DNA of 64,000 nucleotides from JABCPH02 sp963524305 (GTDB lineage Bacteria > Fusobacteriota > Fusobacteriia > Fusobacteriales > Leptotrichiaceae), in contig CAURGH010000008.1 in assembly GCA_963524305.1 (NCBI GenBank), positions 25,400-89,399 of the forward strand, given 5' to 3'. Positions 17,097 to 24,623 of this stretch are shown here, piece by piece. The notes under the pieces are model-generated. The model saw only the letters and a list, made by a program, of their open reading frames with translations, did no database searches and was not told the DNA's origin. Numbering within the stretch: the first letter of the stretch is position 1; every line of letters begins with the position of its first letter. A program made the translations under genes and the position numbers.

Positions 17097-17987
17097 ATGT
17101 TATCGGATAAAGAGTTAATGGAATTAATAGAAAAAGTGGTTAAAGAAACAGGAAATATGTCAGAAAGTAAAGTAGCAGAAGTAGCCGCTAAAGTTTCTGA
17201 AAAAGTTGGTAGCGATATTGAAGATGGGGAATTGAAAGATATAGGAAAAATCAATATAAAAGACCAATTATTAGTTGAAAATCCTGAAGATAGAGATGAA
17301 TATATGAAATTGAAACAAAGAACATCAGCAAGATTAGGAATTGGAAGAGCTGGAACTAGATTTAAAACAGATATTTTGTTAAGATTTAGAGCTGACCATG
17401 CTGCTGCTCAAGATGCTGTGTTTAACGATGTTCCAAAAGAATTTTTAGATGAAATAGGATTGTTTGAAGTGACTACACAATGTGAAAGTCGTGACCAATA
17501 CATAACAAGACCTGATTTAGGAAGAAAAATTAGTGATGAAGGTATAAAAATAATAAATGAAAAATGCAAAAAAAATCCAAAAGTACAAATTATTGTGTCA
17601 GATGGATTGAGTTCTACAGCAATTGAAGCTAATGCTAAAAACATTTTACCAGCATTGGAAAATGGATTGAAAGGATATGGAATTGATACAGGAACTACAT
17701 TCTTTGTAAAATATGGAAGAGTTGGAGCAGGAGACCATGTAGCGGAATTAGTAAATGCCGATGTTGTATGTATCTTGATTGGTGAAAGACCTGGATTGAC
17801 AACAGCTGAAAGTATGAGTGCTTACATAACTTATAAAGCATATGTGGGAATTCCAGAATCAAAGAGAACAGTTGTATCAAATATTCACAGAGATGGTACA
17901 CCTTCAGCAGAAGCAGGAGCTCACATTGCTACATTAATTAAGAAAATATTAGATGCTAAAGCATCTGGACAAGATTTGAAATTATAA
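17097..17987 (+). CDS. eutC: Ethanolamine ammonia-lyase light chain EutC
   Basis: Small subunit, which together with EutB binds adenosylcobalamin. The 296 residues include an N-terminal amphipathic region (residues 1-55) of the type reported to target EutC to the compartment, then KQRTSARLGIGRAGTRFKT, LRFRADHAAAQDAVF, ESRDQYITRPDLGRK, SDGLSSTAIEANA and GERPGLTTAESMSAYITY. The ribosome site AGGGAGG lies just before the start. After it comes a 95-base gap before eutL with no hairpin seen. Confidence 0.96.
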   Translation: MLSDKELMELIEKVVKETGNMSESKVAEVAAKVSEKVGSDIEDGELKDIGKINIKDQLLVENPEDRDEYMKLKQRTSARLGIGRAGTRFKTDILLRFRADHAAAQDAVFNDVPKEFLDEIGLFEVTTQCESRDQYITRPDLGRKISDEGIKIINEKCKKNPKVQIIVSDGLSSTAIEANAKNILPALENGLKGYGIDTGTTFFVKYGRVGAGDHVAELVNADVVCILIGERPGLTTAESMSAYITYKAYVGIPESKRTVVSNIHRDGTPSAEAGAHIATLIKKILDAKASGQDLKL

Positions 17988-18082
17988 AAATTTTGAAAAT
18001 ATATAATGAAATAAATTTTTCGATAATTTTTTGAAAATAAAAAAAGTTGTAAAAATTTGATCATAAAAATCAGGAGGAAAAT

Positions 18083-18733
18083 ATGAAAGGTGATAGATTG
18101 AAAGCTAGTGTATTAGCTACGAGATTAATACCAAATGTAGACAGCGGAATGGCAAAAGAATTAGGATTGTCAGAAGGTCATAGAAGTATTGCAATTTTGA
18201 CAGCTGATTGTGATGATGTAACATATACAGCGTTGGATGATGCGACTAAAAAAGCCGTTGTAGAAGTTGCTTATGCGAAATCATTTTATGGTGGTGCTGC
18301 AAATGCAAATACAAAATTAGCAGGAGAAGTAATTGGAATTTTATCAGGACCAACTCCAGCTGAAGTAAAAAGCGGACTTGATGCAGCAGTAGATTTTATT
18401 GAAAATGAAGCTGCATTTATAAGTGCAAATGATGATGATTCAATTGCATATTATGCTCATTGTATTTCAAGAACAGGAAGCTATTTGTCAGAAGCTTGTG
18501 GAATAAAAGAAGGAGAAGCAATTGCATATTTAATTGCACCCCCATTGGAAGCAATGTATGCTTTAGATATAGCACTTAAATCAGCAGATGTTCAGTTAGT
18601 AACATTCTACGGACCACCTTCAGAAACAAACTTTGGTGGAGGTCTATTAACTGGAAGCCAAGCCGCATGTCAAGCTGCATGTGAAGCATTTGCCGATGCA
18701 GTTAAATCGGTTGCAGAAAAACCATTAGATTAA
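18083..18733 (+). CDS. eutL: BMC tandem-domain shell protein EutL
   Basis: Trimeric pseudo-hexamer shell protein with two fused, permuted BMC domains and a gated pore. The 216 residues match EutL: MKGDRLKASVLATRLIPNVD, then ADCDDVTYTALDDATKKA, KSFYGGAANANTKLAGE, and FYGPPSETNFGGGLLTG with a Cys-rich QAACQAACEAF near the end. Ribosome site CAGGAGG. It closes the eutABC-L group, and a strong inverted repeat follows it. Confidence 0.95.
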   Translation: MKGDRLKASVLATRLIPNVDSGMAKELGLSEGHRSIAILTADCDDVTYTALDDATKKAVVEVAYAKSFYGGAANANTKLAGEVIGILSGPTPAEVKSGLDAAVDFIENEAAFISANDDDSIAYYAHCISRTGSYLSEACGIKEGEAIAYLIAPPLEAMYALDIALKSADVQLVTFYGPPSETNFGGGLLTGSQAACQAACEAFADAVKSVAEKPLD

Positions 18734-18760
18734 TTGATAATTCTAAAAAAGAATTTTAAT

Positions 18761-18838
18761 TATAGAATTGCCTTAAAATTTATGCAAATTCCGCTAAATT
18801 TACAAAATTCCCTTTAAATAAGGCAATTCTATATTTTT
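18761..18838 (+). terminator. Long inverted repeat with T-run between eutL and eutH (terminator or attenuator)
   Basis: TATAGAATTGCCTTA at 18761-18775 pairs perfectly with TAAGGCAATTCTATA at 18819-18833, followed by TTTTT at 18834-18838. Inside the 43-base interior, AAATTTA at 18776-18782 pairs with TAAATTT at 18795-18801, so the RNA can form nested stems. The interior also carries a near repeat (CAAATTCC / CAAAATTCC). It may partly terminate upstream transcription and act as the EutV-controlled attenuator before eutH, which is inference. Confidence 0.65.
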
Positions 18839-18932
18839 CTATGGACTGTGAAATTATAAAAAATTAGGAATTTTAAAAAGCAGAGTTTGAGAGCGGCGAT
18901 TGAGTTCTCATAAAAAAACGGAGGGATTCAAA

Positions 18933-20030
18933 ATGGGTATAGACAAAATAATAATAATAATAATGACAATCTTCATGGCAATAGGTGGAATTGATAAAAT
19001 TTTTGGAAACAAACTAGGATATGGAGAAAAGTTTGAAGAAGGAATAATGGCTATGGGATCACTTGCAGTTGCAATGGTAGGAATTATTTCTTTGGCACCA
19101 GTTTTGGGTAAATTATTAACACCAATAGTAGGGCCAGTTTATTCAGCATTAGGAGCAGATCCAGCAATGTTTGCGACAACATTGCTTGCGAATGATATGG
19201 GAGGAGCGCCTCTTGCATTAGGAATGGCTAAAAATCCACAAGCAGGAGAATTAGCAGCATTTATATTAGGTTCTATGTTAGGACCAACAATCGTATTTAC
19301 AATTCCAGTAGCATTAGGAATTATTGAAAAAGATGATAATCCTTATTTAGCAAAAGGAATTTTAGCAGGAATAACAACAATCCCATTAGGAGTATTTGCA
19401 GGTGGATTAGTAGCAGGATTTCCAATAGGATTGATTTTAGTTAATTTAATACCAATAATAATTGTTGCAGCTTTAATCATTTTAGGATTAATTTTTATAC
19501 CAGAAAAAATGACAAAAGGATTTGCAATATTTGGACAAGCAGTAGTAATAATAATTACAATTGGATTAGTAGCGGCAATAATTGAAGCATTGACAGGATT
19601 TGTAGTAATTCCAGGTATGGCACCAATAGCTGACGGATTAGGAACAGTTGGAGCAATCGCAATAGTATTGGCAGGAGCATATCCATTGGTACATTTTATC
19701 ACTAAAGTTTTTGGGAAACCATTGGAAGTATTAGGAAAAGGGCTTGGAATGAATGAAGCAGGAGCAGCAGGATTAGTAGCAACTTTAGCTAATAATATTC
19801 CAATGTTTGGAATTTTAAAGGATATGGATGCAAATGGAAAAGTAATGAATATTGCTTTCGCAGTAAGTGCGGCATTTGTATTTGGTGATCACTTAGGATT
19901 TACAGCAGGATTTTCAGGTGGAAAATATACTCAAATGATTTTCCCAATGATAGTTGGAAAATTAGTAGCAGGAGTGACAGCAATTTTTGTGGCTAAAGTA
20001 TTATTTTGTAAAAAAGAAAAATCTGCTTAA
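18933..20030 (+). CDS. eutH: Ethanolamine permease EutH
   Basis: Inner-membrane ethanolamine uptake protein. The start at 18933 follows CGGAGGG; an upstream in-frame TTG at 18900 has no ribosome site. The 365 residues are strongly hydrophobic, with about ten to eleven helices, beginning MGIDKIIIIIMTIFMAIGGID. Family stretches: GFEEGIMAMGSLA-like (EKFEEGIMAMGSLAVAMVG), TLLANDMGGAPLA, LGSMLGPTIVF, LANNIPMFGILKDMD and FGDHLGFTAGF. A second hairpin (TGAGA/TCTCA, about 18888-18909) lies just before the gene. The HAD phosphatase follows after 86 bases. Confidence 0.95.
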   Translation: MGIDKIIIIIMTIFMAIGGIDKIFGNKLGYGEKFEEGIMAMGSLAVAMVGIISLAPVLGKLLTPIVGPVYSALGADPAMFATTLLANDMGGAPLALGMAKNPQAGELAAFILGSMLGPTIVFTIPVALGIIEKDDNPYLAKGILAGITTIPLGVFAGGLVAGFPIGLILVNLIPIIIVAALIILGLIFIPEKMTKGFAIFGQAVVIIITIGLVAAIIEALTGFVVIPGMAPIADGLGTVGAIAIVLAGAYPLVHFITKVFGKPLEVLGKGLGMNEAGAAGLVATLANNIPMFGILKDMDANGKVMNIAFAVSAAFVFGDHLGFTAGFSGGKYTQMIFPMIVGKLVAGVTAIFVAKVLFCKKEKSA

Positions 20031-20116
20031 TTAGAAGCATTTAGAAACTACCAAAATATCCATAAATTAAAAATTTTAAAACATATTTTAAAAATCAACA
20101 GCTTGGAGGAATTTTT

Positions 20117-21250
20117 ATGTTTAAAAAGTTAGTAATGATATTTTTGATAGCAATTTCTTTAAACGGATTAGCGGCTAATCTTGATGAAGGAAGATGGGTT
20201 CCTGAAAATAGAGAAATTTTATCAAAATTAATTGATGAGAATAAAAATCAAGGAAATTATGCAGTATTTGACTGGGATTATACGTCGATTTATCAAGATA
20301 CACAAGAAAATTTATTTAGATACCAGATTGATAATCTTAAATTTGATATGACTCCAAAAGAGTTTGCTAAAGCGATTAGAAAAGATATTCCTTTAGATGA
20401 TTTCGCAAAAGGTTATGAAAATGCTAAAGGAGAAAAAATTAATATTACAAAAATTGGAAATGATTTAGACAAAAGATATGAATTTTTGTATGAAAATTAT
20501 ATAAAAAATAAAAAAATGAGTTTAGCAGAAATTCAAAAAACTGAAGAATTTAAAGATTTTAGAGGGAAATTGGCATTTTTATATGAAGCTATAGGGGGAA
20601 CTTTTTCACATGATATAGCTTATCCATGGGTATTATACTTATTTCATGGAATGACAAAAGATGAAGTTCAAAAATTGGCGAAAGAGGCTAATGACTACGG
20701 AATTGGAAATAAATTAGGTAAATATACTCTTGAATCTAGTGATAAGTTATTAGGTGAAGCTGGGAAAATAGTGTATGAATATAAAAGTGGATTAAGAACT
20801 CAGCCTGAAATAGCAAATCTGTTCCATGAACTTCAAAAAAATGGTATTGAAGTTTACATAGTTTCTGCATCTCTTGAAGATATTGTAAAAGTTTTTGCAA
20901 GTGATAAATCATACGGATATAATTTAAAACCAGAAAATGTGTACGGAATGAGATTGGAAATGAATAAAGATAAATATTTATCTCAATATAAGAAAGGTTA
21001 CCCACAAACTCAAACAAAAGGAAAAGTAGAAACAATAAATAAATTTTTGAAACCAAAACATGGTGGAAAAGACCCTATTTTAGTAGCAGGAGATAGTGGT
21101 GGAGATGAAAATATGCTTACAGAATACAAAGGAACAAAAGTTTTGCTTCTTATGAAACGAAAAGGGAAATTAGATAATGTTGCAAAAGATAAGAGAGCTT
21201 TAATTCAAACAAGAAATGAACAAACAGGATTATTAGTTCCTAAAAATTAG
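20117..21250 (+). CDS. Secreted HAD phosphatase inside the eut operon
   Basis: HAD-superfamily phosphohydrolase of 377 residues with an N-terminal signal peptide (KKLVMIFLIAISLNGLAA, cut near residue 20), so probably periplasmic. Motif I is VFDWDYTS (nucleophile Asp52, acid Asp54), motif II VYIVSAS, a Lys in TKGKVETI serves motif III, and motif IV is VAGDSGGDENM. A large cap lies between motifs I and II. The layout resembles phosphorylcholine phosphatase-like HAD enzymes. Lying between eutH and eutQ, it could release ethanolamine from phosphoethanolamine before uptake. That substrate is inference; the fold and export are read from the sequence. Confidence 0.8.
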   Translation: MFKKLVMIFLIAISLNGLAANLDEGRWVPENREILSKLIDENKNQGNYAVFDWDYTSIYQDTQENLFRYQIDNLKFDMTPKEFAKAIRKDIPLDDFAKGYENAKGEKINITKIGNDLDKRYEFLYENYIKNKKMSLAEIQKTEEFKDFRGKLAFLYEAIGGTFSHDIAYPWVLYLFHGMTKDEVQKLAKEANDYGIGNKLGKYTLESSDKLLGEAGKIVYEYKSGLRTQPEIANLFHELQKNGIEVYIVSASLEDIVKVFASDKSYGYNLKPENVYGMRLEMNKDKYLSQYKKGYPQTQTKGKVETINKFLKPKHGGKDPILVAGDSGGDENMLTEYKGTKVLLLMKRKGKLDNVAKDKRALIQTRNEQTGLLVPKN

Positions 21251-21320
21251 GAATGACATAATCAATTAGTATCAAAAGTAGATACATTCTCAATTTTGAG
21301 ATAAGAGGAGAGATGACAAA

Positions 21321-21788
21321 ATGGGATTACAAGATTTAGATAGAGAAACTTTAGAAAAGTTATTGAGAAAAGTAGTAGCAGAAGAATTAAGCAGAAAAGC
21401 TGGAGATAGTTTTGAAAAATATATGGATCCAAGCGGAGTTGGAGTTGTAAAAATACCAACTGTTAAACCAAAAAAATTCGATACAGGAAATCCAAATGAC
21501 AAAGTATATTTAACTGATGTTTTCACAATTGATGAAAGCAAAAGATTGAGTTGCGGAGTAATGGAAATGGAAGAATCAGCATTTGATTGGACATTGAATT
21601 ATGATGAAATTGATTATGTAATAGAAGGAACTTTAGAAATAATCGTAGATGGAAGAAAAGTTGTTGGAAATAAAGGTGAAGCAATTTTAATTCCAAAAGG
21701 TTCAAAAATCCAATTCAGTGCACCAAAATTTGCAAGATTCTTGTATGTGATTTATCCAGCTGATTGGCAAGAAAAATTAGAAAAATAG
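21321..21788 (+). CDS. eutQ: Ethanolamine utilization cupin EutQ
   Basis: EutQ family cupin; Salmonella EutQ has been reported to have acetate kinase activity. The 155 residues start with an amphipathic helix (LDRETLEKLLRKVVAEELSRK), a likely BMC targeting peptide, then a loop GVGVVKIPTVK and a cupin fold (DEIDYVIEGTLEIIVDGR; AILIPKGSKIQFSAP). The N-terminal module seen in E. coli EutQ is absent here and occurs separately in the protein at 10667. It is the last gene of the eut block, before a terminator 12 bases downstream. Confidence 0.9.
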   Translation: MGLQDLDRETLEKLLRKVVAEELSRKAGDSFEKYMDPSGVGVVKIPTVKPKKFDTGNPNDKVYLTDVFTIDESKRLSCGVMEMEESAFDWTLNYDEIDYVIEGTLEIIVDGRKVVGNKGEAILIPKGSKIQFSAPKFARFLYVIYPADWQEKLEK

Positions 21789-21800
21789 AATATTATTGTA

Positions 21801-21830
21801 AGAGTAGAAAATTTTTTCTGCTCTTTTTTT
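21801..21830 (+). terminator. Rho-independent terminator after eutQ
   Basis: AGAGTAGAAAA at 21801-21811 pairs with TTTTCTGCTCT at 21814-21824, with one G-U pair, followed by T to 21830. It ends the eut transcript. Confidence 0.9.
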
Positions 21831-21865
21831 CTCTAAATTTCAATTTAAAAATTTTTATTTTATAG

Positions 21866-21894
21866 TTTACTAAAATACCCATTTATGATAAAAT
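21866..21894 (+). promoter_or_regulatory. Candidate promoter for the TPR gene
   Basis: TTTACT at 21866-21871 and TAAAAT at 21889-21894 with a 17-base spacer. The rest of the gap 21831-22140 shows no gene or strong hairpin. It leaves a leader of about 240 bases of unknown content; a short ATGAAAGGAGAGG segment at 22038 is only a six-codon frame. Confidence 0.4.
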
Positions 21895-22140
21895 AAAGTG
21901 TAAAAAATATGATAATATGACTTCAAAAAAGGAATAAATGATTATTTTTTGAGGGGTCTTGAATATAAACGGTTTTAGTAAATAAGATACAGTCAAATTG
22001 TCTGTAGAAATAGGAAATGCTAAAAAAGTAAAACTAATGAAAGGAGAGGCTACTTAAAATATTGATTGACTAATTTTAGATTTGAAATTAAAAAAATTTA
22101 GAATGAAAAAAATAATTAGTAGAAGTAGCAAAAAGATATA

Positions 22141-22719
22141 ATGCTAGAGACAATGATATTTAGAGAGATTAGATATAATGAAAATAATGAGCAACTTCTT
22201 AAAGAAAATTTGAAAAAAATTGCTGAAAATCCAGATAATATAGAAGTTTTGCAAACGTTAGCTTCGATTTATCACGCGCTAAAAGAAAATGACAAAGCAA
22301 TAGAAATATACGAAAAATTAGTTAAGTTAAAACCAGAAAATCATACAATTAGGGCATTTTTGGGATATTTGTATTATGAAAGTGAAGATTTAGATAATGC
22401 AGAAAAATACTTTGAAGAAGTTTTGGATAATATTTCGGAACCATTTGTGATGTTTCTTTTAGGGAATGTTTATGCGAGGAAAGGGAAAATATCAACAGCA
22501 GTAAATTGTTATGAATTGGCGATATTTCTTGATTTTGACATGTATATAGCACATATTGACTTTGCGAGAAAATATGAGCATATGGGAAGACATAAAGAGG
22601 CATTGAAAGAGTATAAAGCCGCGTATGAAATTGATTCAAGAGATGAAGGGTTGATAGAAAAAATCGAATATCTTGAGGAAAAATGTAAGAATAATACTGG
22701 GAGTGAAAAGGCTCATTAA
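22141..22719 (+). CDS. TPR-repeat protein
   Basis: A 192-residue protein made of about four tetratricopeptide repeats (consensus A at helix turns): EVLQTLASIYHALKENDKAIEIYEKLVKLKP, AFLGYLYYESEDLDNAEKYF, FLLGNVYARKGKISTAVNCYELAI and FARKYEHMGRHKEALKEYKAAYEID are successive units, each shown here only in part by its core. There is no signal peptide or membrane segment, so it is probably a cytoplasmic scaffold. No partner can be inferred. The start lacks a clear ribosome site, so the exact N terminus is uncertain. It is a single gene between two terminators. Confidence 0.8.
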   Translation: MLETMIFREIRYNENNEQLLKENLKKIAENPDNIEVLQTLASIYHALKENDKAIEIYEKLVKLKPENHTIRAFLGYLYYESEDLDNAEKYFEEVLDNISEPFVMFLLGNVYARKGKISTAVNCYELAIFLDFDMYIAHIDFARKYEHMGRHKEALKEYKAAYEIDSRDEGLIEKIEYLEEKCKNNTGSEKAH

Positions 22720-22784
22720 TTATGGGGTTATTTGCAATTTCAAAAGTAAAAAATATAGTATGAAAAGTGTAAAAAATTTAAAAT

Positions 22785-22808
22785 CGAGCTGGTGAAAGCT
22801 CGTTTTTA
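22785..22808 (+). terminator. Rho-independent terminator after the TPR gene
   Basis: CGAGCT at 22785-22790, loop GGTGAA, AGCTCG at 22797-22802, then TTTTTATTT. It is a compact GC-rich stem in AT-rich DNA. Confidence 0.88.
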
Positions 22809-22873
22809 TTTGTTAGGAAATTAAAAAAATATAGAAAATTTAAAAGTAATTTTAAAATTAAAAAGGAGGAAAA

Positions 22874-23725
22874 ATGGTAAATTTATTATGTGATGCGATA
22901 ATACCTGACGGGCCTATGAAAGAGGTCACTGAAATTGAAGATAGCCTGAGAACAAAGTACAAAAAATCAATTTTATCTAAATTTTTAAAAGCAATAAATG
23001 ATTTTGATCTTGTACAAGATGGCGATAAAATAGCGATAGGAGTGTCTGGTGGAAAAGACAGTTTGCTTTTAGTGAAACTGTTTCACGAATTAAAAAAGGA
23101 TAAAAGAAGAAATTTTGAATTTAAGGCGGTTAGCTTAAATCCTGGATTTAGGGATAGCGATTTGAATCAGTTTAAGCAAAATTTAAAGAATTTGAATATT
23201 GATTGCGAAATAATTGACACAAATATTTGGGAAATTGCAAATGAAAAAGCAAAAGATTATCCATGTTTTTTATGCGCAAAAATGAGAAGAGGAATTCTAT
23301 ATAGAAAAGTTGAAGAATTTGGGTTTAATAAATTGACATTAGGACATCATTTTGATGACGTAATCGAAACAACACTAATAAATATGCTTTATGCAGGAAC
23401 AGTCAAAACAATGACACCAAAAGTATCATCAACCTCAGGGAAATTGGAGTTAATAAGACCATTAATTTACGTGAAAGAAGCCGATATAATTGATTACACA
23501 AAAACAAATGGAATTAGAGCAATGAACTGCGGATGTACAATAGAAGCTGGAAAAACGTCAAGCAAAAGAAGAGAAGTAAAAGATCTGTTAGCAGCTTTAG
23601 AAGAAAAACATCCAGGCGTAAAACAAAGTGTCTTCAATTCTATGAGGAATATCAATTTAGATTATGTTTTTGGTTATACTCGTGGAAATAAAAGTGATAA
23701 AACTGAAGATTTGGCAGATGAATAG
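22874..23725 (+). CDS. TtcA/TtuA-like tRNA thiolation PP-loop ATPase
   Basis: Adenylates a tRNA base and inserts sulfur (2-thiocytidine for TtcA). The PP-loop SGGKDS is at residues 58-63; the Cys pair PCFLCAKMRR lies near residue 135, with a third Cys in NCGC near residue 218, the pattern that holds an iron-sulfur cluster in TtcA. LGHHFDDVIETTLINMLYAG is the conserved active-site helix. The 283 residues fit the family. Ribosome site AAGGAGGAAAA. It is probably a single gene, with uppP 73 bases downstream. Confidence 0.85.
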   Translation: MVNLLCDAIIPDGPMKEVTEIEDSLRTKYKKSILSKFLKAINDFDLVQDGDKIAIGVSGGKDSLLLVKLFHELKKDKRRNFEFKAVSLNPGFRDSDLNQFKQNLKNLNIDCEIIDTNIWEIANEKAKDYPCFLCAKMRRGILYRKVEEFGFNKLTLGHHFDDVIETTLINMLYAGTVKTMTPKVSSTSGKLELIRPLIYVKEADIIDYTKTNGIRAMNCGCTIEAGKTSSKRREVKDLLAALEEKHPGVKQSVFNSMRNINLDYVFGYTRGNKSDKTEDLADE

Positions 23726-23798
23726 GTTTTGTTAGAAAATTTTATAAATATCTTTAAATAAATTCAAAAAAGAAAAGAATTTTAAGAAAGGAAAAATT

Positions 23799-24620
23799 AT
23801 GTTAGAAATTATAAAAGTTTTTATATTAAGTCTAGTAGAAGGACTTACAGAGTTTATACCTGTCAGCAGTACAGGTCATATGATACTTGTAGATCAATTT
23901 TTACAATTATCAAAAAATGAGGAATTTGCAAATGCATTTAAGATAATTATACAGTTGGGGGCGATTTTATCAGTAGTTGTGTATTATTGGAAAAGAATTT
24001 TCCCATTTGCAAAAGGGCTTAGTAAAAGTCAGAAAATGGATATTATTCAAATGTGGATAAAAATAGTAATTGCGGTAATTCCTGCGATTGTTTTGGGATT
24101 ATTGTTTGATGATGTTATTGACAAATTATTATTTAATTCAGTAGTTGTAGCGATAACACTGATTGTTTATGGAGTTATACTTATTTGGCTAGAATCTGGT
24201 AAAAAAAGAGAAGGTAAAATTACTTCAATCACTCAAATGCCTATAAAAACTGCAATTGGAGTGGGACTATTTCAATGTCTTGCAATGATTCCTGGAACTT
24301 CAAGATCTGCAGCCACTATTATTGGAGGAGTTTTACTTGGATTGAATAGAGTGCTTGCAACAGAATTTTCATTTTTCCTTGCGATTCCAACAATGCTTGG
24401 AGCTACTCTTTTAAAATTGGTAAAACTTGGGACAGCATTAAGTGTTTATGAATGGTTCTTGATTGCGTTAGGTTTTGTATTATCATTTGTTTTTGCTTAT
24501 GCCGTTATAAAAGTGTTTATGGATTATATCAAAAAGCACGATTTTAAAGTGTTTGGTTATTATAGAATTGTTTTAGGAATTATTGTTTTATTGTTATTTT
24601 TCATGGGAGTGATAAAATAG
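23799..24620 (+). CDS. uppP: Undecaprenyl-diphosphatase UppP (BacA)
   Basis: Integral membrane enzyme that recycles undecaprenyl-pyrophosphate for peptidoglycan synthesis and gives bacitracin tolerance. Motifs: VEGLTEFIPVSSTGHM (residues 13-28) and the second active-site block IPGTSRSAATIIGG near residue 165. Around eight hydrophobic helices in 273 residues are normal for the family. The hemZ start follows three bases after its stop, so the two are likely cotranscribed. Confidence 0.95.
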   Translation: MLEIIKVFILSLVEGLTEFIPVSSTGHMILVDQFLQLSKNEEFANAFKIIIQLGAILSVVVYYWKRIFPFAKGLSKSQKMDIIQMWIKIVIAVIPAIVLGLLFDDVIDKLLFNSVVVAITLIVYGVILIWLESGKKREGKITSITQMPIKTAIGVGLFQCLAMIPGTSRSAATIIGGVLLGLNRVLATEFSFFLAIPTMLGATLLKLVKLGTALSVYEWFLIALGFVLSFVFAYAVIKVFMDYIKKHDFKVFGYYRIVLGIIVLLLFFMGVIK

Positions 24621-24623
24621 AAA

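Noticed and set aside
12172..18932. EutV target motif of the Enterococcus type (AGCAANGRRGCUY)
   Set aside because: I scanned the gene gaps of the eut block by eye and found no match. One partial hit (GAAGAAGCTC near 5440) lacks the pairing stem.
22038..22058. Six-codon leader peptide ATGAAAGGAGAGG...TAA upstream of the TPR gene
   Set aside because: It has no ribosome site, no amino acid bias and no attenuator hairpin behind it.
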